Of a stretch of DNA of 64,000 bases, positions 33,088-41,338 are shown one piece after another. This DNA comes from JACJXF01 sp038316435 (GTDB lineage: Bacteria > Bacteroidota > Bacteroidia > Bacteroidales > GCA-2748055). The translations under genes and the position numbers were made by a program. Positions within the stretch are counted from its first letter, which is position 1. Each line of letters opens with the position of its first letter. The notes below the pieces were generated by a model. It was not told the DNA's origin and made no database searches. It saw only the letters and a program-made list of their open reading frames with translations. The stretch is from contig JBBQAQ010000013.1 in the NCBI GenBank assembly GCA_038316435.1, positions 18,427-82,426 of the forward strand. The letters are read 5' to 3'.

Positions 33088-34164
33088 TTGGAAAACAAAA
33101 TTCAAGCTTTTGCTACATTGGGAAAGTTTCTGAAACAATTTGATTCAGTGAGTTTCATGGAAAATTCGCAATTAGCTGAAGTCAATGAATTATATGCGAA
33201 ACCATTTCTTCTAGCCATAAAAACCGCTGAAATATATAACCCATGGTTTACACGGGATTTTATGCTGTATTCCTTTTCATCATTTGCCGAGATGCTTGAA
33301 GAAGAAAAACTCCGTAAATGGGTGGATAACTATCCACAGCTAAAGAATTTTTCCGGAAAAAGACTGAATATTGGAATCATTATGGCTGGAAACATTCCAC
33401 TAGTTGGTCTGCATGATTTGGTTTCCGTTTGTTTCTCCAACCATAAAGCGGTAGTAAAAATGTCGTCCAAAGACGAGAAATTAATGCCTGTTTTGCGGGA
33501 TGTGCTTTGTCATTCTAATCCTGAATTCGCAGAAACTATTTTGTTGTTAACCGAACCTTTGAAAAATATTGATGCCGTAATTGCAACTGGTAGTGATAAT
33601 TCTTCTCGTTATTTCGAATATTATTTTGGAAAATATCCCCACATAATTAGAAAAAACAGAAATTCAGTGGCAATTCTGACAGGAGATGAAACGCCTGATG
33701 ACTATAAAAATCTGGCAGATGACATTTTTCTGTATTTTGGAATGGGTTGCCGAAGTGTCTCTAAACTTTTTTTACCCCTTGGCTTCAATATTCCAAATAT
33801 GCTGGATAATTTTGAATCCTATTCGTATCTTTACAACCACAATAAATACGCTAATAATTACGATTATTATAAGGCTATTTATCTGGTGAATCTCTTGAAA
33901 CATCTGGATACTGGCTATCTTCTGCTCAAAGAGGATCAGAGTTTGTCCAGTCCGGTAGGAATAGTGTTTTACGAGTATTATAATGAGTGGCCGCAATTGA
34001 AAGGCCGATTAGAAACAGATGCTGAGAAAATTCAATGTTGCGTAAGCGGCTCAGATTTTATTGAAAACTATGTAGGGTTCGGAAACAGTCAGAAGCCGGG
34101 ATTAAATGACTACCCGGATAATGCAGACACGTTAAAATTTTTACTTAACTTGAATAAAAAATAG
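33088..34164 (+). CDS. LuxC-like acyl-CoA reductase
   Basis: A 358-residue protein starting with TTG. It matches the acyl-CoA reductase (LuxC) fold used in many Bacteroidota: NIGIIMAGNIPLVGLHDLVS (about residues 95-114), AVVKMSSKDEKLMPVL, VIATGSDNSSRYFEYYFGKY and the catalytic-Cys loop FGMGCRSVSKLFLP (about 221-234). It should reduce an acyl-CoA to the aldehyde with NADPH. Shorter than luminous-bacteria LuxC (about 480). The next gene follows after two bases. Confidence 0.85.
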   Translation: MENKIQAFATLGKFLKQFDSVSFMENSQLAEVNELYAKPFLLAIKTAEIYNPWFTRDFMLYSFSSFAEMLEEEKLRKWVDNYPQLKNFSGKRLNIGIIMAGNIPLVGLHDLVSVCFSNHKAVVKMSSKDEKLMPVLRDVLCHSNPEFAETILLLTEPLKNIDAVIATGSDNSSRYFEYYFGKYPHIIRKNRNSVAILTGDETPDDYKNLADDIFLYFGMGCRSVSKLFLPLGFNIPNMLDNFESYSYLYNHNKYANNYDYYKAIYLVNLLKHLDTGYLLLKEDQSLSSPVGIVFYEYYNEWPQLKGRLETDAEKIQCCVSGSDFIENYVGFGNSQKPGLNDYPDNADTLKFLLNLNKK

Positions 34165-34166
34165 TT

Positions 34167-34799
34167 ATGGTTTTTAAGTTCAGATTGTTATCACATGAAA
34201 TCAAGGATTTTGTCAGAGATATTGAAATCCGGTCGAATCAGACATTTTATGATTTTCATAAGGCCATCCAGGATGACCTGAACTACGACAGTGCGCAGAT
34301 TGCCTCATTTTATCAAACTAATCAGCTTTGGGAAAAGGAAAAGGAATTTACCCTATTCGATATGTCGGATGTACCTAATAACATTACTGTTGCGATGGAC
34401 CGGGCAAGATTGCGCGACTTTGTTAAAGATCCAAAACAAAGATTGATTTATATTTTCGACTTCTTCAATGCAAGAGGATTAAACATTGAACTAATTGACA
34501 CACAGGAAGAAGTAAGGTATTTCGACTATCCTGCAGTAGTATTTTCAAAAGGTGCCTCACCTCAGCAAATCCTTTTCGGAAATAAGGATTTAGGCTCAAT
34601 TGTGGGAGATGTTAATTCAGCCTTTAACTTTCAAGATCAGTATGATGAGGGAGCAAAAGAAGGATTGCCGGGTGAAATAGACACAAATGAGGACGAAGGC
34701 GTTTCGGATGAAGTTTCAGGCGAAGTTTCAGAATTCGATGACGACGACGACGACTCTTCAGAATTCATCGATGAAGGTGATGAAAATTCCAGAGAATAA
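34167..34799 (+). CDS. Plasmid pRiA4b ORF-3-like protein
   Basis: A 210-residue protein of the pRiA4b ORF-3/IS1096 TnpR-like family: VFKFRLLSHEIKDFVRDIEI, TFYDFHKAIQDDLNYDSAQI, ASFYQTNQLWEKEKEFTLFD and LRDFVKDPKQRLIYIFDFF. The last 45 residues are almost all acidic (EFDDDDDDSSEFIDEG). Despite the family name it is usually a chromosomal gene of unknown role. It overlaps miaA by 20 bases and starts two bases after the reductase, so the three are translated from one message. Confidence 0.8.
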   Translation: MVFKFRLLSHEIKDFVRDIEIRSNQTFYDFHKAIQDDLNYDSAQIASFYQTNQLWEKEKEFTLFDMSDVPNNITVAMDRARLRDFVKDPKQRLIYIFDFFNARGLNIELIDTQEEVRYFDYPAVVFSKGASPQQILFGNKDLGSIVGDVNSAFNFQDQYDEGAKEGLPGEIDTNEDEGVSDEVSGEVSEFDDDDDDSSEFIDEGDENSRE

Positions 34800-35694
34800 A
34801 AAAGAACTAATAGTAATTGCCGGACCTACAGGAATAGGGAAAACTGCTCTTAGCATTGATATTGCTCAAAAACTGAATACCGAAATTATTTCAGCTGACT
34901 CCCGGCAGATATATAAAGAATTACATATTGGTACTGCGGTTCCTACAAGTGATGAGCTAAAAAAAGTGCCTCACTATTTCATTCAGAATATTTCTATTCA
35001 CGAATCATATAATGCCAGCAAATATGAAAATGGGGTAAATCTTCTTCTTGAAAACCTTTTCAAAAAATTCGATAAGGTCATTTTATGCGGAGGTTCAGGC
35101 ATGTATATTGACGCTGTTTGTAAAGGTATTGACCTGCTTCCCTCCATTGATCCGGAAACCAGAAACAGAATCCAGTTACAGTTTGAAACGGAAGGAATTG
35201 AAAGTCTTCTTGAAGATTTGCTAAAACTTGATCCCGCTAGTTTTGATAAAATTGATCTCAGTAATCCAAAGAGAATTCAGAAAGCTCTTGAAGTAAGCAT
35301 AATAACAGGGAAACCATATTCCTCTTTTCTAACATCCCCTGAAAAAATAAGAAATTACACCATTAAGAAGATAGCCCTTGATATGAACCGGGATATGCTT
35401 TATGAACGGATAAACGCAAGGGTTGATGCAATGGTTGAGGAAGGACTTGTTGAGGAGTCCAGAAGTTTATATCCCTATAAAAAAATAAATGCCTTAAATA
35501 CTGTCGGTTACAAAGAACTTTTCGAATATTTTGAAGGAAAGATAAGTTTGGAAGAAGCAATCATCAGTATTAAGTCCAACACCCGTTACTACGCGCGAAA
35601 ACAGCTTACCTGGTTTCGAAAAGACCAAAAAACTAAATGGTTTCATCCATCTGAATCAGAGGAAATTATGAATTATATTACAGGTAAAAATTAG
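34780..35694 (+). CDS. miaA: tRNA dimethylallyltransferase
   Basis: A 304-residue enzyme that adds the dimethylallyl group to A37 of tRNAs reading UNN codons. P-loop VIAGPTGIGKTALS (about residues 11-24), SADSRQIYKELHIGTA (about 36-51), VILCGGSGMYIDAV (about 97-110) and KRIQKALEVSIITG are the family motifs. The frame is open back to 34687, but those residues are the acidic tail of the previous gene in another frame; ATG 34780 (MKIPENKKELIVIAG) gives the normal length. ATG 34771 is nearly as good. Confidence 0.93.
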   Translation: MKIPENKKELIVIAGPTGIGKTALSIDIAQKLNTEIISADSRQIYKELHIGTAVPTSDELKKVPHYFIQNISIHESYNASKYENGVNLLLENLFKKFDKVILCGGSGMYIDAVCKGIDLLPSIDPETRNRIQLQFETEGIESLLEDLLKLDPASFDKIDLSNPKRIQKALEVSIITGKPYSSFLTSPEKIRNYTIKKIALDMNRDMLYERINARVDAMVEEGLVEESRSLYPYKKINALNTVGYKELFEYFEGKISLEEAIISIKSNTRYYARKQLTWFRKDQKTKWFHPSESEEIMNYITGKN

Positions 35695-35743
35695 CCGTTA
35701 TTTTGCTAAGTATTTTTTTCGGGAAACAATTATATGTTTTAAA

Positions 35744-36205
35744 ATGGCAGAAATAAATCATATCAATATCCGTGTTTACGGCATAATTCTTAATGAGAAT
35801 AGTGAAATACTCCTCAGTGATGAGTATGTTTTGGATCGCTATATGACCAAATTTCCCGGGGGAGGTCTAATTCCAGGCGAGGGAACTGAAGACTGTCTGC
35901 GACGCGAAGCGATTGAGGAATTAGGACAAGAGGTAGAGGTTTTATCCCATTATTACACTACCGGATTCTTTCAGAAAGCCTTGTTTTACGCCGATCATCA
36001 GCTAATTAGTATATATTACAAAATCAGGATGAAGGAATTTCCAAAATTTAAAATCTCAGTTAAGCCATTTGATTTCGAGGGAGAAAAAAATGGGAGCCAG
36101 TCTTTCAGATGGGTTTCTGTTTTAACCCTTAAGGAAGATGAATTGGCTTTTCCAATTGACAGGCATGTGCTTCAAATGCTTCGGAAAGATCTGCAACCCG
36201 AATAG
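35744..36205 (+). CDS. Nudix hydrolase
   Basis: A 153-residue protein with the Nudix box GGGLIPGEGTEDCLRREAIE and ELGQ (about residues 38-61), matching G-x5-E-x7-RE-x2-EE. YGIILNENSEILLSDEYVLD before and FRWVSVLTLKEDELAFPIDR after complete the fold. It hydrolyses a nucleoside diphosphate derivative; substrate unknown. It lies 49 bases after miaA on the same strand. Confidence 0.87.
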   Translation: MAEINHINIRVYGIILNENSEILLSDEYVLDRYMTKFPGGGLIPGEGTEDCLRREAIEELGQEVEVLSHYYTTGFFQKALFYADHQLISIYYKIRMKEFPKFKISVKPFDFEGEKNGSQSFRWVSVLTLKEDELAFPIDRHVLQMLRKDLQPE

Positions 36206-36206
36206 T

Positions 36207-37331
36207 TTAAACTTTTTCAGCAAGAACAATTAATTGCTTTACAAAAGTATCCCATGAGAACCTGTGTTTTTCAAGTTTGATATTTTCTATCATACCGGTA
36301 GCCATGTTGCTATTAAAAAACAAGTCGATTTTGGCCGCAATTTCAACCGGATCTTTTTCACATACAAAACCCGTTTTCAAATCGAAAACTATTTCCGCAA
36401 GACCACCAGTATTTGTTACCAGCATTGGACAATCGAACTGATAGGCTATCTGTGTTACTCCGCTTTGTGTGGCTGTAATATAGGGTTGGACAACCATTTC
36501 TGCCGCTGAAAAATAATATTTCACTTCGGAATCGGGTATAAACGAATCGGTGAATATCACTGACCCTGAAATGCCTAATCTCTCTGCCTGCTCAAGATAT
36601 GTTGATATCGGCTCATAAAATTCTCCGGCAATTAAAAGCATTAAATCCGGCGTTTTAACTTGTGCAAAAGCTTCCAGAAGTAGGTCAAGACCCTTGTACT
36701 TTCTGATAAGACCAAAAAATAAGAGATATTTCTTATGCACATCAAGTCCCAGATGGGAAAGACCTTCCTCTTTGGTCACCTTTGCGCCATAGATATCATA
36801 AACTGGATGAGGGATGCACAATGCAGGAAGAGATTTGTTAAATTCCCTTAAGTCGCCCAATACCGAAGTAGACAAGCAAATCAGACCATCAATTGAATTA
36901 ACAAAATAATTGGTTAGAATGCTAGAAAATGCCTGCTTTTCATGCGGAATGAGGTTGTGAGTTATAGCAATAACTTTAGCCCCTGTTTGTTTCCTGATTC
37001 TTCTTGCCAGAAAACCCAATGCAGGAGCAAAAAATGGCATCCAGTAATGGATAATCACAAGCTCCGGCTCCAGATACTTTATTTTTTTAGAAGTCCATAT
37101 CCAATTAAATGGATTAAGAGAGTGGAGCCAGGTGTGTATCTTAATATCTTGTGGAGGCGGGTCATCAGAAAATTGAGATTTTCCGGGGAATAAAAAGGCT
37201 GGGTATAGAAATTTGAAAGAAACAATTTCAATATCGTGTCCTTCGAGCCTGCAAGCCAAAGAGAAAGATTCATTAAATTTAGCAATCCCTCCGCGAAGGG
37301 GGCTAGCCGGACCGATGCTGATTATCTTCAA
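36207..37331 (-). CDS. Glycosyltransferase, family 4 type
   Basis: A 374-residue GT-B enzyme. SIGPASPLRGGIAKFNESFS at the start is the acceptor-domain glycine loop, LLFFGLIRKYKGLDLLLEAF (about residues 205-224) begins the donor domain, and the sugar-nucleotide site appears as VQPYITATQSGVTQIAYQFD and NTGGLAEIV. Typical length. It is joined two bases downstream of the family-2 transferase, so both probably work in one glycan pathway (lipid-linked or surface sugar). Confidence 0.9.
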   Translation of the reverse strand: MKIISIGPASPLRGGIAKFNESFSLACRLEGHDIEIVSFKFLYPAFLFPGKSQFSDDPPPQDIKIHTWLHSLNPFNWIWTSKKIKYLEPELVIIHYWMPFFAPALGFLARRIRKQTGAKVIAITHNLIPHEKQAFSSILTNYFVNSIDGLICLSTSVLGDLREFNKSLPALCIPHPVYDIYGAKVTKEEGLSHLGLDVHKKYLLFFGLIRKYKGLDLLLEAFAQVKTPDLMLLIAGEFYEPISTYLEQAERLGISGSVIFTDSFIPDSEVKYYFSAAEMVVQPYITATQSGVTQIAYQFDCPMLVTNTGGLAEIVFDLKTGFVCEKDPVEIAAKIDLFFNSNMATGMIENIKLEKHRFSWDTFVKQLIVLAEKV

Positions 37332-37333
37332 TC

Positions 37334-38287
37334 TTAAAGATTTTTTTCTTCTTCAATATGGTAATGATTTCTATCGGATGAACTGCGGGAAATAAGTTCG
37401 CCGAGAAAACCACTTACAAAAAGCTGAGATCCAATAATCATCGCGGTAAGCGACAAATAGAAATATGGACTATGAGTTATAAGATTGGCTTTAATTCCTT
37501 CATGAATCATATAAAGCTTTTGGGCTCCAAGCCATGCAGCAGATAAGAAACCTACAATAAACATAAGCGTTCCAAGTGTGCCAAACATGTGCATTGGACG
37601 TTTTCCAAATCGGGAAATAAAACTTATAGTTAGAAGATCCAGAAATCCATTAATATACCTTTCCATTCCAAATTTTGTAACTCCAAATTTACGCTCATGG
37701 TGTTCAACTACTTTCTCGCCTATCTTCATAAACCCTGCACGACGGGCAATTACAGGGATATACCGGTGCATTTCCCCATAAACTTCTATAGCTTTTACAA
37801 CAGATTTCTTATACGCTTTGAGACCGCAGTTAAAATCATGCAGTTTAATACCGGTTACTTTCCGGGCAGTGTAATTATAGAATTTACTTGGGAGAGTTTT
37901 AGAAATTGGATCGTGTCTTTTTTTCTTCCAGCCAGATACCAGATCAAATCCATCCTTTTTTATCATTGAATATAATCCAGGTATTTCTTCAGGGCTATCC
38001 TGAAGGTCGGCATCCATGGTGATCACTACATCACCTGTTGCAGTTTGAAAACCCACATGTAATGCTGCAGATTTTCCGTAATTCCGGCGAAATTTGATCC
38101 CTTTAACTTCCTTATATTTTTCAGACAATCCACTTACAATTTCCCATGAATGATCGGTACTTCCGTCATCAATCATGATAATCTCCAAACTGAATTTATT
38201 TTCATTCCCGACCCTGCGAATCCAATCTACAAGTTCAGTCAGCGACTCCTCCTCATTATAGAGAGGTACTACGATTGATACATCCAT
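37334..38287 (-). CDS. Glycosyltransferase family 2 (polyprenol-phosphate type)
   Basis: A 317-residue enzyme from ATG 38287 (MDVSIVVPLYNEEESL); a longer frame to 38347 adds residues without homology-like content. The GT-A domain has IDDGSTDHSW, TMDADLQDSPEEIP (metal-binding DxD, about 92) and LHDFNCGLKAYKKS. Two C-terminal membrane helices (about 228-255 and 267-293) are as in DPM1/ArnC/GtrB proteins that load sugars on polyprenyl phosphate at the inner membrane. First gene of a two-gene unit. Confidence 0.92.
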   Translation of the reverse strand: MDVSIVVPLYNEEESLTELVDWIRRVGNENKFSLEIIMIDDGSTDHSWEIVSGLSEKYKEVKGIKFRRNYGKSAALHVGFQTATGDVVITMDADLQDSPEEIPGLYSMIKKDGFDLVSGWKKKRHDPISKTLPSKFYNYTARKVTGIKLHDFNCGLKAYKKSVVKAIEVYGEMHRYIPVIARRAGFMKIGEKVVEHHERKFGVTKFGMERYINGFLDLLTISFISRFGKRPMHMFGTLGTLMFIVGFLSAAWLGAQKLYMIHEGIKANLITHSPYFYLSLTAMIIGSQLFVSGFLGELISRSSSDRNHYHIEEEKNL

Positions 38288-38330
38288 TAGCAAATCTGAT
38301 TTATACTCACTTATGCGAATTCTGTTAATA

Positions 38331-38867
38331 TTATTGAACCGAAGCAAAAGGATCTTTTGGCTCTTTCTTTAAAAATATAGATACTATTGCACTAAAAATT
38401 ACACCAAAAAAGGATGTGGTAAAAAAGCTAATAACCGCTAGAAATCCAACGCTTCTCATTTTAGAAGTCATTTCCATAGCTTTCTCAATGGTTGCTTCAT
38501 CCATTCCCTGTTCCAGCAATTTGTCTTCTTGTATTTGCAACATGACATTTACATAATCAGGATCAATATATTTAATTAACACAAACATATAAACTGCACT
38601 TATGATTCCGGTAACCACCATGACAAGTGATCCCATTCCAAGACTTTGTGAATAACTCATCACCCCACCCAATTGCTCTTTGCGGTACATGTGCAAAACC
38701 AGAAAAAGCAGCGCAATTGGCAGGATGTACCCTGTGATCTGAGCATACGTCGAGAAGCTTGCATCAAGCGCATTAAGCACTACTGAGTGTAAAAGAATGA
38801 CTCCACCTACGATTCCACCATATAATAATGCCGGCTCGAATGTTGTTTTATAAGAATTGTTTGCCAT
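38331..38867 (-). CDS. DUF4199 membrane protein
   Basis: A 178-residue protein from ATG 38867 (MANNSYKTTFEPALLYGGIV); the frame runs upstream to 38972 but a -7 box (TATATTTG, minus strand 38893-38886) lies 18 bases before this ATG and the extra residues have no family character. Four membrane helices (about 12-30, 40-57, 72-95, 138-165) with a long helical loop rich in Met and Glu between the third and fourth are typical of DUF4199. Function unknown; common in Bacteroidota. Confidence 0.85.
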   Translation of the reverse strand: MANNSYKTTFEPALLYGGIVGGVILLHSVVLNALDASFSTYAQITGYILPIALLFLVLHMYRKEQLGGVMSYSQSLGMGSLVMVVTGIISAVYMFVLIKYIDPDYVNVMLQIQEDKLLEQGMDEATIEKAMEMTSKMRSVGFLAVISFFTTSFFGVIFSAIVSIFLKKEPKDPFASVQ

Positions 38868-38930
38868 AATATTGTGTTTTGTTAGCAAATATAAGTTTTT
38901 GCAGAATAAGAACGCTAATGCATTAATAAT

Positions 38931-38961
38931 TTTGTTATAAATAATATTTATATTACTTTTG
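38931..38961 (+). promoter_or_regulatory. Promoter of the SRP RNA
   Basis: TTTG (38931-38934), exactly 19 bases, TACTTTTG (38954-38961), a full consensus match six bases before the RNA. Confidence 0.75.
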
Positions 38962-38966
38962 CGCTC

Positions 38967-39063
38967 GGGCAAGCCTTATACGACCAGCTCCCACTAAATC
39001 ACCCAGGTTCGGAAGGAAGCAAGTGTAGGTGGTTGTAGCGGTGCGATGTAAGTAACTTGCCCT
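38967..39063 (+). ncRNA. ffs: Signal recognition particle RNA, small type
   Basis: About 97 bases. The ends pair (GGGCAAG 38967-38973 with CTTGCCC 39056-39062). The apex holds the conserved Ffh-binding loop GGTTCGGAAGGAAGCA (39006-39021) flanked by CACCCA and TAGGTGG stems. The 3' stem is followed by a T run, so it also ends transcription. It guides membrane and exported proteins with Ffh. Confidence 0.92.
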
Positions 39064-39279
39064 CTTTTTTTCCTCCATTTTTAATTATGATATCCATCAT
39101 TTCTGAATTATATCTTCTTTGCCCCCTCTAACATTTCGAATCGCTAAAGAATTAAAACCCATTTCACTTACGATTAGTTACTTTTTCACCTCATTTATGC
39201 CGAAAATGTGTCAAATTGAAAGCGATTTTTAAAAAACCGTACTTTGTGATAAATAAACATGTTTTTTAGCACGAAAATA

Positions 39280-39310
39280 TTTTCAGTTTAAAAATGATTG
39301 AATATCTTTG
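39280..39310 (+). promoter_or_regulatory. ilv operon promoter
   Basis: -7 box TATCTTTG (39303-39310) with TTTC (39281-39284) at the -33 place. Transcription should start near 39317, about ten bases before the leader ATG. Confidence 0.6.
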
Positions 39311-39325
39311 TCGCATAAAACAGTT

Positions 39326-39397
39326 ATGAAAAAGTTAGGCAGCCATATTATTATTAGCATTCTTGTCCTCGTCATCCTCGTGGTGGTGAAGATCTGA
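39326..39397 (+). CDS. ilv leader peptide (23 residues)
   Basis: ATG 39326 to TGA 39397. The codons read M K K L G S H, then I I I S I L V L V I L V V V K I. Fifteen of 23 are Ile (6), Val (5) or Leu (4), the end products of the operon that follows. Its TGA lies in the 5' arm of the antiterminator hairpin. This is the standard plan of a translation-controlled attenuator: scarcity of any of the three charged tRNAs stalls the ribosome in the run. Too short for ordinary gene finding. Confidence 0.88.
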   Translation: MKKLGSHIIISILVLVILVVVKI

Positions 39398-39461
39398 GAA
39401 TGGTATGGATTAACTTTTTAATATTCCGCTAGCCATTCTCAGAAAAAGAGGGTGGCTTTTT
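39393..39461 (+). promoter_or_regulatory. ilv attenuator: antiterminator and terminator
   Basis: Antiterminator: TCTGAGAATGG (39393-39403) pairs perfectly with CCATTCTCAGA (39433-39443). Terminator: AGCCATTCTC (39431-39440) pairs with GAGGGTGGCT (39448-39457), two G-U pairs, loop AGAAAAA, then a T run. They share 39433-39440, so only one can form. A ribosome at the leader stop covers the first arm and lets the terminator form; a ribosome stalled earlier leaves it free. Confidence 0.87.
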
Positions 39462-39480
39462 CATTTTAAAGGAAATAAAA

Positions 39481-41307
39481 ATGAAGTATAAATTAAATAG
39501 TGACACAACAACTCAGGGTCGAAGAATGGCCGGAGCCAGAAGTTTATGGCGTGCAAACGGTATGAAAGAGGAACATTTCGGTAAACCTGTTATCGCAATT
39601 GCTAACTCATTTACTCAGTTTGTACCCGGACATACTCATCTTCACGAAGTAGGTCAGATGGTTAAGAAGATATTTGAATCAAAAGGCTATTTTGCCGCGG
39701 AATTCAATACCATAGCCATTGACGACGGTATTGCCATGGGTCACGACGGCATGCTTTACTCCCTCCCATCCCGGGATTTGATAGCCGACAGCATAGAATA
39801 TATGTGCATGGGCCATAAGGTTGATGCTTTGTTTTGCATCAGCAACTGTGATAAAATTACGCCAGGAATGTTAATGGCCGCCATGCGCCTAAATATCCCA
39901 ACAATCTTTGTTTCCGGGGGGCCAATGGAAGCCGGAACTTCGGGTGATAAGTCTTATGACCTTATCGATGCCATGGTTATGGCTGTTGACGATTCTGTTA
40001 GTGAAAAAGAAATTTCAATCATAGAAAAAATCGCATGTCCCACTTGTGGTTCCTGTTCAGGGATGTTTACCGCGAATTCAATGAACTGTCTGAACGAAGC
40101 TCTGGGACTTGCTTTGCCGGGTAACGGAACAATCCTCGCTACTCATAAATTCAGACTTGATCTTTTCGAAAAAGCTGCTGAAGTGCTTGTTGAAAATGTA
40201 AATAAATATTATTCCGGGGGAGATGCTAGCGTTCTCCCAAGGTCAATCGCTTCTAAGGAAGCCTTTGAAAATGCCATGAGGCTTGATATTGCCATGGGAG
40301 GTTCAACAAATACCGTATTGCATATCCTTGCCATTGCTCATGAAGCGGGAGTTGATTTCACCATGAGCGACATTGACCGACTTTCCAGAAGCACGCCTGT
40401 GTTAAGTAAAGTTGCCCCGAGTAGCTCATACCATGTTCAGGACGTTCACCGTGCCGGTGGAATTCTTGGGATTATGGGCGAGCTTGAAACCGGTGGTTTG
40501 CTAAAATCTGATGTGAAAAGAGTTGATGGAATGAGCCTTTCCGAAGCTATTTCCAAAAATAATATCATTGGTGAGGAAGCGCAAAATGACGCAAAAACTC
40601 TCTTTAGCGCAGCACCCGGAGGTTATCGGAACATTGTTATGGGCTCACAGCAGGCCATGTTTAAAGACCTTGACCTTGACAGGGAAAAGGGTTGTATTCG
40701 CAGTATTGATAAAGCATACAGCCAAGACGGTGGTCTTGCAGTTTTATATGGAAACATTGCTCAGAACGGATGTATCGTAAAAACAGCTGGTGTAAAAGAT
40801 GACTCTCTAAAATTCAAAGGCCCCGCAAAGGTTTACAATTCTCAGGATGCTGCCTGCGAAGCAATTTTAGGAAATGAAGTTAATGCAGGTGATGTTGTGG
40901 TTATTGTTTATGAAGGTCCAAAAGGTGGACCCGGAATGCAGGAAATGCTCTATCCTACCTCTTATATAAAATCCAAAAAACTGGGTGATAAATGCGCATT
41001 AATAACAGATGGGCGTTTCTCAGGAGGAACCTCCGGACTTTCAATCGGCCACATATCCCCCGAAGCAGCAGAAAAGGGTGATATTGGATTAATTAAGAAC
41101 GGAGATTTAATAGAAATATCCATCCCTGACCGTAAAATAAATGTTCTGGTCACGAATGAAGAATTGGCAAAGCGAAGAATTGAAATGGAAACAAAAGGAG
41201 AAATGGCCTGGAAAGCAGATGGCCGGATTCGTCCAGTTTCAAAAGCCTTAAAAGCTTATGCCAGTATGGTAACATCGGCCGATAAGGGTGCCGTTAGAAT
41301 GATTTAA
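39481..41307 (+). CDS. ilvD: Dihydroxy-acid dehydratase
   Basis: A 608-residue enzyme, third step of Ile and Val synthesis (dihydroxy acid to 2-oxo acid). Iron-sulfur Cys in FCISNCDKITPGMLMAAM (about residues 119-136) and CPTCGSCSGMFTANSMNCL (about 189-207), plus the C-terminal DGRFSGGTSGLSIGHISPEA (about 510-529). Length is close to the Escherichia coli enzyme. First structural gene after the attenuator; ilvB follows after 31 bases. Confidence 0.97.
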   Translation: MKYKLNSDTTTQGRRMAGARSLWRANGMKEEHFGKPVIAIANSFTQFVPGHTHLHEVGQMVKKIFESKGYFAAEFNTIAIDDGIAMGHDGMLYSLPSRDLIADSIEYMCMGHKVDALFCISNCDKITPGMLMAAMRLNIPTIFVSGGPMEAGTSGDKSYDLIDAMVMAVDDSVSEKEISIIEKIACPTCGSCSGMFTANSMNCLNEALGLALPGNGTILATHKFRLDLFEKAAEVLVENVNKYYSGGDASVLPRSIASKEAFENAMRLDIAMGGSTNTVLHILAIAHEAGVDFTMSDIDRLSRSTPVLSKVAPSSSYHVQDVHRAGGILGIMGELETGGLLKSDVKRVDGMSLSEAISKNNIIGEEAQNDAKTLFSAAPGGYRNIVMGSQQAMFKDLDLDREKGCIRSIDKAYSQDGGLAVLYGNIAQNGCIVKTAGVKDDSLKFKGPAKVYNSQDAACEAILGNEVNAGDVVVIVYEGPKGGPGMQEMLYPTSYIKSKKLGDKCALITDGRFSGGTSGLSIGHISPEAAEKGDIGLIKNGDLIEISIPDRKINVLVTNEELAKRRIEMETKGEMAWKADGRIRPVSKALKAYASMVTSADKGAVRMI

Positions 41308-41338
41308 ATTATGCACTTATAACTAAACTTGTACTTAC

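Noticed and set aside
38331..38972. Long start for the DUF4199 protein
   Set aside because: The extra 35 residues cross a -7 promoter box and part of the divergent SRP promoter region and have no family character.
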